Positions 17,605 to 23,987 of a stretch of 42,373 nucleotides of DNA are shown here, in pieces. The notes under the pieces were generated by a model. The model saw nothing but the letters and a program-made list of their open reading frames with translations, was not told the DNA's origin and did not search any database. The translations under genes and the position numbers were made by a program. This stretch comes from Enterococcus sp. DIV0660C (GTDB lineage Bacteria; Bacillota; Bacilli; Lactobacillales; Enterococcaceae): positions 1 through 42,373 of the forward strand of contig NZ_JAFLWA010000013.1 in the NCBI RefSeq assembly GCF_017316125.1, read 5' to 3'. Position 1 is the first letter of the stretch. The number at the start of each line of letters is the position of its first letter.

Positions 17605-17832
17605 TTATTTAGAGTAAATAAAGTGAGCATAGAGTTCGATACCTAATTCAACTAGTAACCCAATAACCAAAAGACACATTATAACGAAAATAACGCCAAC
17701 AATTTTATCGCATACACAAAGAATTTTTTTTCTCCTGTTTGACTCCTGAAAAAAATTAGCCAGGACGATAACTAAGACGGCATACATAAGTATTATCAAC
17801 ATTACAATTAATATTATCCCTATCAATTCCAT
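17605..17832 (-). CDS. Small two-span membrane protein, unrecognised
   Basis: This 75-aa protein has hydrophobic helices at about residues 3-27 and 43-66, separated by a basic loop (NRRKKILC). It overlaps the 60-aa gene by 10 nt, so translation is coupled. No known family is recognised. The position between the nuclease and the adhesin suggests a plasmid accessory role. Confidence 0.5.
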   Translation of the reverse strand: MELIGIILIVMLIILMYAVLVIVLANFFQESNRRKKILCVCDKIVGVIFVIMCLLVIGLLVELGIELYAHFIYSK

Positions 17833-18005
17833 CTATTTACCTCATCTAAGTTAGACTCATCAAATCGTCTATGCTGACAATCAAGTTCTAAAATTCTCTT
17901 CACTTCTTCTGCATTTGATTTACTATTAAATATCATATGTGGATAGAGTTCACTATCTATAAAAATTCCCCAATCACATACAATTTCTTTTACTTCGTAG
18001 TTCAT
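17823..18005 (-). CDS. Small acidic protein, unrecognised
   Basis: This 60-aa protein contains several Trp and His residues (CDWGIFIDSELYPHMIF). It is cytoplasmic with no motif. Its RBS is a weak GAAAGAAGAA. It overlaps the two-span membrane protein gene and is probably co-translated with it. Confidence 0.45.
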   Translation of the reverse strand: MNYEVKEIVCDWGIFIDSELYPHMIFNSKSNAEEVKRILELDCQHRRFDESNLDEVNRWN

Positions 18006-18052
18006 ACTATTCTTCTTTCTTCATTTAATTGCAGTACCTCGCTTATTTTTCA

Positions 18053-18271
18053 CTAAACCTCTCCTTGTTCTGTCATCGTTGTTACAAGTTCAAAAAAGTG
18101 TTCTGCTTGTTCTTTTAGTTCAAAATATTTATAAAGCTGATTACAATAGTAAGGCTTTTGAAGTTTAGTAATACAGATACTCACTACAAATTCCTTCCCT
18201 TGTTGCATGAATAGAACCTCTGTATCTTTTCCAATCGCTTTTCTTGCCAGTAACATTGGTGTTTCTTTCAT
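18053..18271 (-). CDS. Small cytoplasmic protein, unrecognised
   Basis: This 72-aa protein follows a strong AAGGAGGG RBS. It reads as a small alpha/beta protein with a C-terminal helix ELKEQAEHFFELVTTM. No motif. It is the first of three small genes running towards the adhesin. Confidence 0.55.
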   Translation of the reverse strand: MKETPMLLARKAIGKDTEVLFMQQGKEFVVSICITKLQKPYYCNQLYKYFELKEQAEHFFELVTTMTEQGEV

Positions 18272-18343
18272 CTTACCCTCCTTGAATATGACTAAACATC
18301 AGATTTATTTTTTATTCGATTCGTTTATGGTAAACTCATTGGA

Positions 18344-18365
18344 TAATGAATGTATACATTCATTA
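18344..18365. promoter_or_regulatory. 22-bp perfect palindrome, operator candidate
   Basis: A perfect 22-bp dyad centred on GTATAC (core AATGTATACATT) lies about 75 bp upstream of the small-gene cluster start and just before the hairpins at 18378-18456. It is a symmetrical site suited to a dimeric regulator. Confidence 0.5.
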
Positions 18366-18377
18366 CCATATACAAGC

Positions 18378-18456
18378 GGAGTTGCTTGACGGAAACAGGC
18401 AACTCCATTCTTCAATATTCTGTGAGGTAGCGAGTGGTCTGCTATCTCTTTTTTAT
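18378..18456 (+). ncRNA. Candidate plus-strand small RNA 3' end (two hairpins and T-run)
   Basis: GGAGTTGC/GCAACTCC form a perfect 8-bp stem at 18378-18385 and 18399-18406. A second stem, GAGGTAGC/GCTATCTC (18424-18431, 18441-18448), is followed by a run of Ts, a good intrinsic terminator on the plus strand. No plus-strand gene lies nearby, so the terminator suggests a short plus-strand RNA starting near 18330-18370. The 5' end is not defined. Confidence 0.4.
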
Positions 18457-18467
18457 TTTTGCAAATA

Positions 18468-18500
18468 AAAAAAGCAGTGAATTATTCAATTCTCTGCTTA
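18468..18500 (-). terminator. Terminator downstream of nuclease gene
   Basis: AAGCAG-GAATT pairs with AATTC-CTGCTT, with A and T flanks, 28 nt after the nuclease stop codon. Confidence 0.65.
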
Positions 18501-18527
18501 ATAAAAATTATTTTTGTGTATTAAACG

Positions 18528-19355
18528 TTAATTTACTACGAGTTGACGATCAATTGTGGCTTTTCCTGTTGCATAATCAAATATTACTTTAGGCTGTACG
18601 TTAAACTCATAGACGTTAAAGTCCAGTGTTTCGTTTGTATCTTTTGCTTGTAACCAATATCCTCGAGGCATTAACTCGTCTTCTCGAAAGATTGTAGTAA
18701 TTTGATAAACAATTTTGTTTTCATTCAATTTTTGTGCGTTACGAACCATTTCTTCATACTTTGTTTGTACTTTTTGATTTGAATAAGCTGTTTGTGTTGC
18801 TAAATTTTTAGGATTATCTTCGCTGCCATCTTCGCCTTGTACATAGTTTCCATCTAAATCAAAATTGAAGCTAGACGTATACGCAAGTAAATGTCCTCGA
18901 TTATGAATGGTCTCACCATCAATTGTTTTTTGATTCCAACCTGTTGGTTGCCATACTTGACGTGAACGGCCCTCTGACTTCCCAAGGTTATTCTTATCAA
19001 TATAGGCAGTAACTGTGGTTGTTCTGTTTAAATAGTCTAAATCACCATAATAAACACGATTTTCTGTCCATTCATTCGTATCTAGCGTACTCTGTCCATT
19101 GTTAACCTCAATAACTGCTGAATCACCACTAGAAAAATCAAGATCTGAAAGCTGTTCATAGATGCCTAAATCTATTTCATTTCCTGTATCGCTATTAAAT
19201 TGGTCACTCACTAATTCTAGTGTCTGATTTGTAGAATTTGAGTCATCCGTCAATAGTCCATCGTTTGAAACATATTCATAACCACCAAGAGCAAGTACAG
19301 CAATAGCTGTTATTAGTGCAGGAATTTTCTTATTTCTTTTTTTCTTCTTATTCAT
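18528..19355 (-). CDS. Secreted or membrane-anchored DNA/RNA non-specific endonuclease
   Basis: This 275-aa nuclease belongs to the EndA/Spd family. An N-terminal basic stretch is followed by a hydrophobic segment (ALITAIAVLALGGY). The catalytic motif HNRGHLLAY is at about residues 151-159, with the general-base His near 155, and the metal-site region EDNPKNLATQTAYSNQ lies about 30 residues later. The start MNKKKK follows GGAGG; an upstream TTG would overlap that RBS. Several Gram-positive plasmids carry such nucleases; possible roles are extracellular DNA degradation, biofilm modulation or exclusion of competing DNA. Confidence 0.88.
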   Translation of the reverse strand: MNKKKKRNKKIPALITAIAVLALGGYEYVSNDGLLTDDSNSTNQTLELVSDQFNSDTGNEIDLGIYEQLSDLDFSSGDSAVIEVNNGQSTLDTNEWTENRVYYGDLDYLNRTTTVTAYIDKNNLGKSEGRSRQVWQPTGWNQKTIDGETIHNRGHLLAYTSSFNFDLDGNYVQGEDGSEDNPKNLATQTAYSNQKVQTKYEEMVRNAQKLNENKIVYQITTIFREDELMPRGYWLQAKDTNETLDFNVYEFNVQPKVIFDYATGKATIDRQLVVN

Positions 19356-19407
19356 GATCTCCTCCAACTGATAGTCTAAAATTCTATTTTAACTTTTTTT
19401 ATAGACA

Positions 19408-19629
19408 CTAGAGATTAGCAATTCTTTCTAAAACCATTTCTATTTTACCTGCCTCATCTTTCACGTAATTACGCTGAATTGCTTTTGGATCTTTTAATCC
19501 GCTAATTATTTGAAACTCGGTGATTTTTAAACTCTCTGAACACTCTTTGACACTTAATTTCTTTCTATGATTTTCTTGCATTAGCTCTAAAATCTTCGTT
19601 TCCATACTGTTGACTTTTTTCATACTCAT
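19408..19629 (-). CDS. Small helix-turn-helix-like protein
   Basis: This 73-aa protein contains TKILELMQENHRKKLSVKEC followed by SLKITEFQIISGL, the spacing of a winged-helix DNA-binding domain. It has a good RBS (GAGAGGA). It sits 52 nt before the nuclease gene and could regulate it or the adhesin region. The HTH call is pattern-based. Confidence 0.5.
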   Translation of the reverse strand: MSMKKVNSMETKILELMQENHRKKLSVKECSESLKITEFQIISGLKDPKAIQRNYVKDEAGKIEMVLERIANL

Positions 19630-19783
19630 TTTTTTATTCCTCTCAATTTTTTGATTGTGTTTTTCTATGTCTAACTGATTGCAATTCTGTCATTCTATTT
19701 CATCGAAGCATCGATATACTATTTAATTTAGTACATATTTGATCCTTTTGTTTGTTAGCTTTTAAGCTACTTTTTTCTACAGG

Positions 19784-19876
19784 TTATTTTTTCGCAAGGT
19801 TTCTAGCGTCAGCAACCTCAAACTCTCGAAAAGTAACACGGCTCCCTTGAAATCGATTAGACAATAAAATTGTCAT
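19784..19876 (-). CDS. Possible 30-aa ORF overlapping the decayed gene
   Basis: This ORF begins MTILLSNRFQ and ends NLAKK. It overlaps the end of the upstream broken frame by ATGA, a normal translational-coupling arrangement. There is no strong RBS. It may be the second gene of a formerly functional pair. Not recognised. Confidence 0.3.
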   Translation of the reverse strand: MTILLSNRFQGSRVTFREFEVADARNLAKK

Positions 19877-20225
19877 TTTAAATTTTCTAAAATCTGATCG
19901 TCGCACCTGTTCTTTTCTGTGTGTGCCATACCCATCAACATACCGCAAACTTCTACAAGCTCTAGCCGTACTTTTGTAGGTGATTTATCCTTACTAAGCC
20001 CTTGTTAGACACGCTGATTAACTTAGTAAGTCCTGTAGTTATCCAATTTTCAATGTTCTCCCGAAAACTTCAAATTAGTTGACGTGTATTGTTCAGGGTT
20101 CGAAAACTACTTCCTTCACCAGCAACATAAGGCACATTATACTTTATGCTGTTTCGTGTCCGTGTTCTAATTTTGTCTTTTTCTTCGGTAGCTTTTAACC
20201 AGCTACTAGAATTTGCTAGTAAAAA
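19873..20225 (-). pseudogene. Decayed gene with in-frame stop and frameshift, unrecognised
   Basis: On the minus strand a protein-like frame runs from the inverted-repeat edge through KATEEKDKIRTRTRNSIKYN. It meets an in-frame TGA after NNTRQLI and continues in the same frame as FRENIENWITTGLTKL. It then needs a one-base shift near the GGGCTTAGTAAGG segment to continue as SKDKSPTKVRLELVEVCGML and stop after ILENLK. No start codon with an RBS is seen. Continuity across the lesions argues for a degraded gene rather than chance. Confidence 0.5.
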
Positions 20226-20261
20226 CTAACAAACAAAAGGATCAAGTATTTAACTAAAAAT

Positions 20262-20654
20262 TTAACTGACAACTTTTTTTATATGCTGAATCATATCCTT
20301 ATTCCAGTTATACAATTCTTTTTGTTCTAACTTTCGATAACTTTTCTCAGATTCTACTAAGAGTAATTTTCGTTTTTTTAATTTGGCAAAATCATGATTT
20401 GAAATTTGTAAAGGTAAGTCAGAACAACCTCTGCAAGCAACTGTTTTCCCATCAACATAGATACTTTTTATTTGATCGAAAAATTTTTTAAGCTCGTGAT
20501 TATTCGTTATTTCTTTAGTGCTTATGACTGTGACTTTCCCAGAATAATCGACGACTATTCTTTTCACTGTTTGATTTGAATATTTAACATGCTGTCGATT
20601 GAATAAAACAAATTCACACGTAATTCTTTTTAGATCCATTGGTTTTAACTCCAT
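20262..20654 (-). CDS. Unrecognised 130-aa basic protein
   Basis: The protein is cytoplasmic and Lys-rich, with a Cys pair in VACRGCSDLPLQIS and a basic C-terminal helix. The RBS is AAAGGA with 9-nt spacing. It is the first gene downstream of the regulatory leader at 20660-21400, the position occupied by prgR/prgS-type genes in pheromone plasmids, so it may be an early regulatory gene. No family is recognised. Confidence 0.55.
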   Translation of the reverse strand: MELKPMDLKRITCEFVLFNRQHVKYSNQTVKRIVVDYSGKVTVISTKEITNNHELKKFFDQIKSIYVDGKTVACRGCSDLPLQISNHDFAKLKKRKLLLVESEKSYRKLEQKELYNWNKDMIQHIKKVVS

Positions 20655-20710
20655 TTTTGATCATCCTTTCTTTTTTGCATTGCTGATCATTTGGAAACCA
20701 AGCAAACAAA

Positions 20711-20753
20711 AAAGAGGGGGCAATCACACATAAAGTGTAATTGCCCCCTCTTT
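20711..20753. terminator. Strong bidirectional terminator hairpin
   Basis: The 19-bp arms 20711-20729 and 20735-20753 pair with one mismatch around the loop ATAAA. The core GAGGGGGCAAT is GC-rich, with A/T edges giving a T-run on either strand. It stands 57 nt before the 130-aa gene, so any leader transcript must read through it to express downstream genes. Confidence 0.85.
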
Positions 20754-20900
20754 AATTACAAATTTACTGCTCTCTTACGAGATACAGACAAAAACATCAT
20801 AGCAAGGAATTTTAGATTCACATAACAGATTATAAGCAACAAATCAGTTGTGGAATAATAAAAATTCTTGTAAAAAGAATCGCATTAACATAAAAACATG

Positions 20901-20929
20901 TTAATTTCTTAATAAATCTATGTTAGAAT
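20901..20929 (+). promoter_or_regulatory. Plus-strand promoter for the structured RNA
   Basis: TTAATT and TAGAAT are spaced by 17 bp, with TG one base before the -10 (extended -10). Transcription would begin near 20936, exactly at the first hairpin. Confidence 0.55.
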
Positions 20930-20935
20930 ATGCCT

Positions 20936-21079
20936 GTTGCAGTTAAATCTGCAACCAAAAAAGGGCGTTTACCTCTCAGCGTGTGTGTTACGTTGATTGG
21001 ACGGCTGTAATTCTATGACCTTCGTTAAGAGCGCCAACTCTTAACTTAGCGAGAATTGCAGACGGTCGCCTTTTTTGTT
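20936..21079 (+). ncRNA. Structured RNA with closing helix and nested hairpins
   Basis: The 5' hairpin GTTGCAG/CTGCAAC spans 20936-20955. A closing helix pairs AAAAAAGGGCG at 20957-20967 with CGCCTTTTTT at 21067-21076, extended by ACC/GGT. Inside, CTGTAATTCT (21005-21014) pairs with AGAATTGCAG (21052-21061), and a perfect 8-bp hairpin GTTAAGAG/CTCTTAAC (21024-21045) nests within. The closing helix ends in Ts and acts as a terminator on the plus strand; by symmetry it also works on the minus strand. It could be an antisense regulator of the peptide leader, or a copy-control or incompatibility RNA. No known family is recognised. Confidence 0.65.
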
Positions 21080-21163
21080 GTTTTGTTGCTTGGTTTCCAA
21101 ATGACCAGCAGTGCTAACTGCTGAGTCAACGAATTATTTTAAATTGATAATTTCTACAAATTC

Positions 21164-21192
21164 ACAGTAGCATAACTTAAATTTTAAGACAA
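21164..21192 (-). promoter_or_regulatory. Second minus-strand promoter in leader
   Basis: Reading on the minus strand, TTGTCT and TACTGT are spaced 17 bp apart with TG one base before the -10. The start would be near 21157, downstream of the peptide ORF and upstream of the mutually exclusive hairpins. Confidence 0.45.
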
Positions 21193-21288
21193 GCTTTTTC
21201 TTGAATGATTGTTAATTATTGAACAAATAAATAGTCAGCATTCCATTTTCTATCTTGTAGAAATCCTTTATCTAATAAGACTTATTCA

Positions 21289-21351
21289 TTACATAAAGCT
21301 TGCGAATAAAATTGACAAAGAAGTTGTCATATGGTGAATTCTTGACATCAT
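21289..21351 (-). CDS. Candidate 20-aa signalling/inhibitor peptide precursor
   Basis: The ORF reads MMSRIHHMTTSLSILFASFM: a polar or basic N-terminus and a hydrophobic C-terminal octapeptide-like end. That is the shape of enterococcal inhibitor-pheromone precursors, which are about 21-23 aa with the active 7-8 residues at the C-terminus. The RBS GGAGGTGAGG is near-perfect. An extended -10 promoter and a 12-bp palindrome sit directly upstream, and a PrgX/Rgg-like regulator gene lies upstream of those. Pheromone genes were historically overlooked for their size. Alternatives are a type I toxin or a pure leader peptide. Unlike prgQ, it is in the same orientation as the regulator gene. Confidence 0.55.
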   Translation of the reverse strand: MMSRIHHMTTSLSILFASFM

Positions 21352-21381
21352 TTTTACCTCACCTCCGATTGAAAAATTCTT

Positions 21382-21409
21382 AGAAGTACTTCTGAAATAA
21401 TTATATCAG
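21382..21409 (-). promoter_or_regulatory. Extended -10 promoter with palindrome at the start site
   Basis: On the minus strand TGATATAAT (TG at 21407-21408, TATAAT at 21400-21405) is a consensus extended -10. No good -35 exists, typical of such promoters. AGAAGTACTTCT, a perfect 12-bp palindrome at 21382-21393, covers the expected start site (about 21393) and could be an operator or a 5' RNA hairpin. Confidence 0.65.
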
Positions 21410-21431
21410 AAAAAAAAGCTTTTTTTCTTCA

Positions 21432-21520
21432 TTTGCAGAATACGCAAAAAAAAAACGGTTTTCGGACTGTTTTTATTCATGTTTTAATAAAAAGGCTTTT
21501 TTTTTTGCAAAATACGCAAA
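21432..21520. promoter_or_regulatory. Twin TTTGC-N7-GCAAA sites 72 bp apart
   Basis: TTTGCAGAATACGCAAA at 21432-21448 and TTTGCAAAATACGCAAA at 21504-21520 differ by one base, share orientation, and are offset by 72 bp, close to seven helical turns. They lie just upstream of the peptide-gene promoter. PrgX of pCF10 binds two separated operator sites and forms a DNA loop, so these are natural binding-site candidates for the adjacent regulator. Confidence 0.6.
21446..21474 (-). terminator. Terminator of PrgX/Rgg-like regulator gene
   Basis: AAAAACAGT pairs with ACCGTTTTT (one mismatch), followed on the minus strand by a run of ten or more Ts. It lies about 95 nt after the regulator stop codon and between the two dyad sites. 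Confidence 0.65.
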
Positions 21521-21567
21521 AAGTTTTTCTTGTATTACGTTTGTGAGTGTGTTAGAAAATAGCTTTT

Positions 21568-22488
21568 TTAATCAGCCGGCATTTTTTCTTGAGCTAATTT
21601 TAAATCTTTATCTACGATCATACTTTCTAACTGTGCTTCAATTCCTTTAGCGAATACATCCTCACCTAGATTTTTCAATGCATTGATATACAGTTCTGTC
21701 TCCGTAATAATTTTTCTATCTAATTTTTTTGAAAGAACTAAAAAATTTTCATTTATTTTTGTATTTAAGCCGAATCGTAAATTAGGAAAACAGTTAAGAT
21801 AAGCGGTTAATTCGTTTAATGAATCTTTAGCTAGATCCAAATCACCATGATCAATAAATTCATCAAAAGAATTTGAAATAAATTCTCTAACAGCCGCTCT
21901 ATCATCAGCACTTATCCCAAATATATAATCATATTGTAATGGAACCACCTTTTGATAGATTTCTTTCAAGAAATCATAAGGGACTTCTCTCGCAGTGCCT
22001 GCAAGAATATATAATTCTGTGGCTGTTACCAACTCACCATTTCCAACATTTTTGACGATAAATTCAATACAATCATCTGGTAATCCACTAAATGCTCTTT
22101 TTTCCAATTTGGGAATAATAAAGTTTTCAACCCGCACATATTGTAAAAAAGTACTTAAATTAGCAAAGCGTTTTTTTTTGTAGTAATTCACCATTTCTTT
22201 TGCATCAGTTTCATCACCATCTGACAATGATTTAATATATTTTCGGTATTTAAGTAGCATTTTCTCTTCTTCAGTATTCTTATTCAAAAAATAGCTAAAT
22301 TCAGACATAGTAATCCCACAATAATCACAGAACAGACTAATTTCTCTAAAATCAGGAATGGATTTCCCGTTTAGTATTCTAGATAATCTCGAAGAAGAAA
22401 AAATATTCTCAGCTACAAATTCTTTTCCAGAGATATTTTTTATAGTCATCACGCGCTTACATGCTAATCCAATATTCTTAGAATTCAT
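21568..22488 (-). CDS. PrgX/Rgg-like peptide-responsive regulator
   Basis: This 306-aa protein has an N-terminal HTH (about residues 4-65, including ENIFSSSRLSRILNGKSIP). A long helical C-terminal region follows, with TPR-like repeats such as GDLDLAKDSLNELTAYL. Size and architecture match the Rgg/PrgX/TraA family, whose C-terminal domain binds hydrophobic signalling peptides. The start MNSKNIG follows AAGGAG by 9 nt; an upstream TTG lies on that RBS. The neighbours (short peptide ORF, twin dyads, rep genes) fit a pheromone-sensing regulator. It is remote from PrgX in sequence, and the ligand is unknown. Confidence 0.78.
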   Translation of the reverse strand: MNSKNIGLACKRVMTIKNISGKEFVAENIFSSSRLSRILNGKSIPDFREISLFCDYCGITMSEFSYFLNKNTEEEKMLLKYRKYIKSLSDGDETDAKEMVNYYKKKRFANLSTFLQYVRVENFIIPKLEKRAFSGLPDDCIEFIVKNVGNGELVTATELYILAGTAREVPYDFLKEIYQKVVPLQYDYIFGISADDRAAVREFISNSFDEFIDHGDLDLAKDSLNELTAYLNCFPNLRFGLNTKINENFLVLSKKLDRKIITETELYINALKNLGEDVFAKGIEAQLESMIVDKDLKLAQEKMPAD

Positions 22489-22624
22489 AGTCAAAAACTC
22501 CTTTTTAAACAACTTTGTTTACAATGACATCCTAACATTACAGCCTGCATTATTCTGTGCAAAAAGTGGAACTTAAAAGTGCTAATTGTGTTAATAACAT
22601 GAATTTGTGAATGAACTATTTTAG

Positions 22625-23668
22625 TCACTCTTCTAGCCAGTTAGTCATCAAGACTGGATCTCCGTTTTTTTGTGTATCTTGCTGTTTTTTAGCAGCAATC
22701 GGATGTTCAATAAACCAGTTTTTTACATAAACAAAAATTAGATTTTGGATATTTTGAACTTTTTCTGTTCGTTGTTTTTGATAAGCTTTTAGTAATGTTG
22801 TGTATAGAGCTTGTTCTGCATTTATGCCGTAACTATCGATTTCCTCGAATACAACGATCGTATTCATTTCTTTTTCAGCTTTTGCTTTTGCATTGTGTAT
22901 GGTTTTCACTGTTTGTTGTGCTTCTTCGTAACTAGAAGAAAAAGTTTTGATTAAGCCTAGCACATGTTCAGGAACGAATGTTCCAATGCTCGATTCCTGC
23001 ATGATGGTTTCAAACTCATTGAGCAACAATTGATCTTGTAGCTGGTCTTTTTCAGTGTCTATATTGTGTCTATTAGTGTCTAAGTTATTATTATTAAGTT
23101 CTTTGGCAAATTTTGCTAGTCCGCTATTATCAAGGGATTGAGAGCCTTTCGAGTGGGTAGCAAATTCTGCTAGTCCACTATTATCAAGGGATTCGGAAGT
23201 TTTTGCTTCTTTAGACTGGGTAGCAAATTCTGCTAGTCCGCTATTATCAAGGGTTTGATCATAATTTTCTCTTTTCTGCATTAAATATACGTCTTGATTT
23301 GATACTTCTAGTTCAGCTAAATAGAGTCTATTTTTTTCATTTTTACCAGTAGTTTTGTTGAATCCCATAGGCACTTGTTTTAGAAGGCAAAAATCTTCTA
23401 ATTCTTTTTTTATGCTTGTAATACGTCGCTCGCTGCAATTCATCATATTGGCTAATTCTTTTCCAGTAAATTCGAAATAGAGATTCCCTTGCTCGTCAAT
23501 TTGATTTTTTATTATAGCAAGTTCACTTCTTGCTTTTAATAGCATGTATGCAATTTTTGCACCTTCCGACAATTCTTTATAAGTATCACTTTCAATAAAG
23601 ACTTTTGGGTATTGATAGTATAATTCGTTATAAGCACGATTTGCTTTTAAATAATTAAAAGTACTCAT
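22625..23668 (-). CDS. repA: RepA_N-type replication initiator
   Basis: This 347-aa protein has an N-terminal RepA_N-like winged-helix region (residues 1-130, with ANRAYNELYYQYPKVF, SEGAKIAYMLLKARSELA and NCSERRITSIKKELE). A variable middle contains three copies of a SLDNSGLA-type repeat (about residues 138-190), then a helical C-terminal domain. RepA_N plasmids usually carry their origin inside rep, within this middle region. The start follows AGAAGG. It lies between parAB and the PrgX/Rgg-like gene on the same strand. Confidence 0.88.
   Translation of the reverse strand: MSTFNYLKANRAYNELYYQYPKVFIESDTYKELSEGAKIAYMLLKARSELAIIKNQIDEQGNLYFEFTGKELANMMNCSERRITSIKKELEDFCLLKQVPMGFNKTTGKNEKNRLYLAELEVSNQDVYLMQKRENYDQTLDNSGLAEFATQSKEAKTSESLDNSGLAEFATHSKGSQSLDNSGLAKFAKELNNNNLDTNRHNIDTEKDQLQDQLLLNEFETIMQESSIGTFVPEHVLGLIKTFSSSYEEAQQTVKTIHNAKAKAEKEMNTIVVFEEIDSYGINAEQALYTTLLKAYQKQRTEKVQNIQNLIFVYVKNWFIEHPIAAKKQQDTQKNGDPVLMTNWLEE
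23106..23256. repeat. Three 34-bp repeats inside repA; likely oriV iterons
   Basis: Near-identical copies lie at 23106-23139, 23160-23193 and 23223-23256, sharing TGCTAGTCC and CTATTATCAAGGG. Spacings are 54 and 63 bp, multiples of three, so the DNA repeats are also protein repeats. Internal repeats in this part of rep form the origin in well-studied RepA_N plasmids, so these are probable RepA-binding iterons. Confidence 0.72.
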
Positions 23669-23769
23669 TATTTGCCTTCTTTCTTAAAAATTTATATATC
23701 AATTCTCGATTTTCAACAATTGAACTATATCATGTATTTAGACTTAATAAAACAACTACCGCATTTAAG

Positions 23770-23960
23770 GTATAAGTTATACATTAAAAAAATAAGTATA
23801 AGTTATACTTTAAATGCAAATAATGTATAACTTATACTTTAAATATAATTATGATAATGCTGATTTAATAGCTAATATATTGGTAGATAATTAACTTATA
23901 CTTTAAATATATAATGTATAACTTATACTTTAATTGCTATTTTCATGGTATAAGTTATAC
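23770..23960. repeat. Downstream centromere-like cluster of 13-bp palindromes
   Basis: GTATAASTTATAC (S = C or G) occurs at 23770-23782, 23796-23808, 23825-23837, 23916-23928 and 23948-23960, with a partial copy near 23891. Each is often followed by TTTAA. The cluster fills the gap between repA and the DNA-binding partner gene and is a probable parS/operator array. Confidence 0.8.
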
Positions 23961-23987
23961 TTTAATTTGATGTTACAAGAAGAAAAC

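Larger units (their letters stand above)
19739..20245. repeat. Perfect 20-bp inverted repeats flanking a decayed gene
   Basis: TTGATCCTTTTGTTTGTTAG at 19739-19758 has an exact inverted copy at 20226-20245. Similarity continues a few bases inward. The 467-bp interior holds a broken reading frame and no transposase. The arms could be ends of a decayed mobile unit or long-range RNA pairing elements. Confidence 0.7.
20677..21114. repeat. 29-bp inverted repeats enclosing the leader/RNA region
   Basis: Left arm 20677-20705 and right arm 21086-21114 match at 27 of 29 positions in inverted orientation (core TTGGAAACCAAGCAA). The interior contains a strong hairpin and the structured RNA. In a minus-strand transcript the arms would base-pair and fold the whole leader. 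The right arm overlaps a local hairpin (21106-21123), so the two pairings exclude each other. Confidence 0.75.

Noticed and set aside
19739-20245. An intact insertion sequence
   Set aside because: The 20-bp inverted repeats lack a transposase frame, and the interior frame is broken and not transposase-like.
22489-22515. Upstream TTG start for the PrgX/Rgg-like regulator
   Set aside because: That start overlaps the AAGGAG that properly serves the ATG at 22488.
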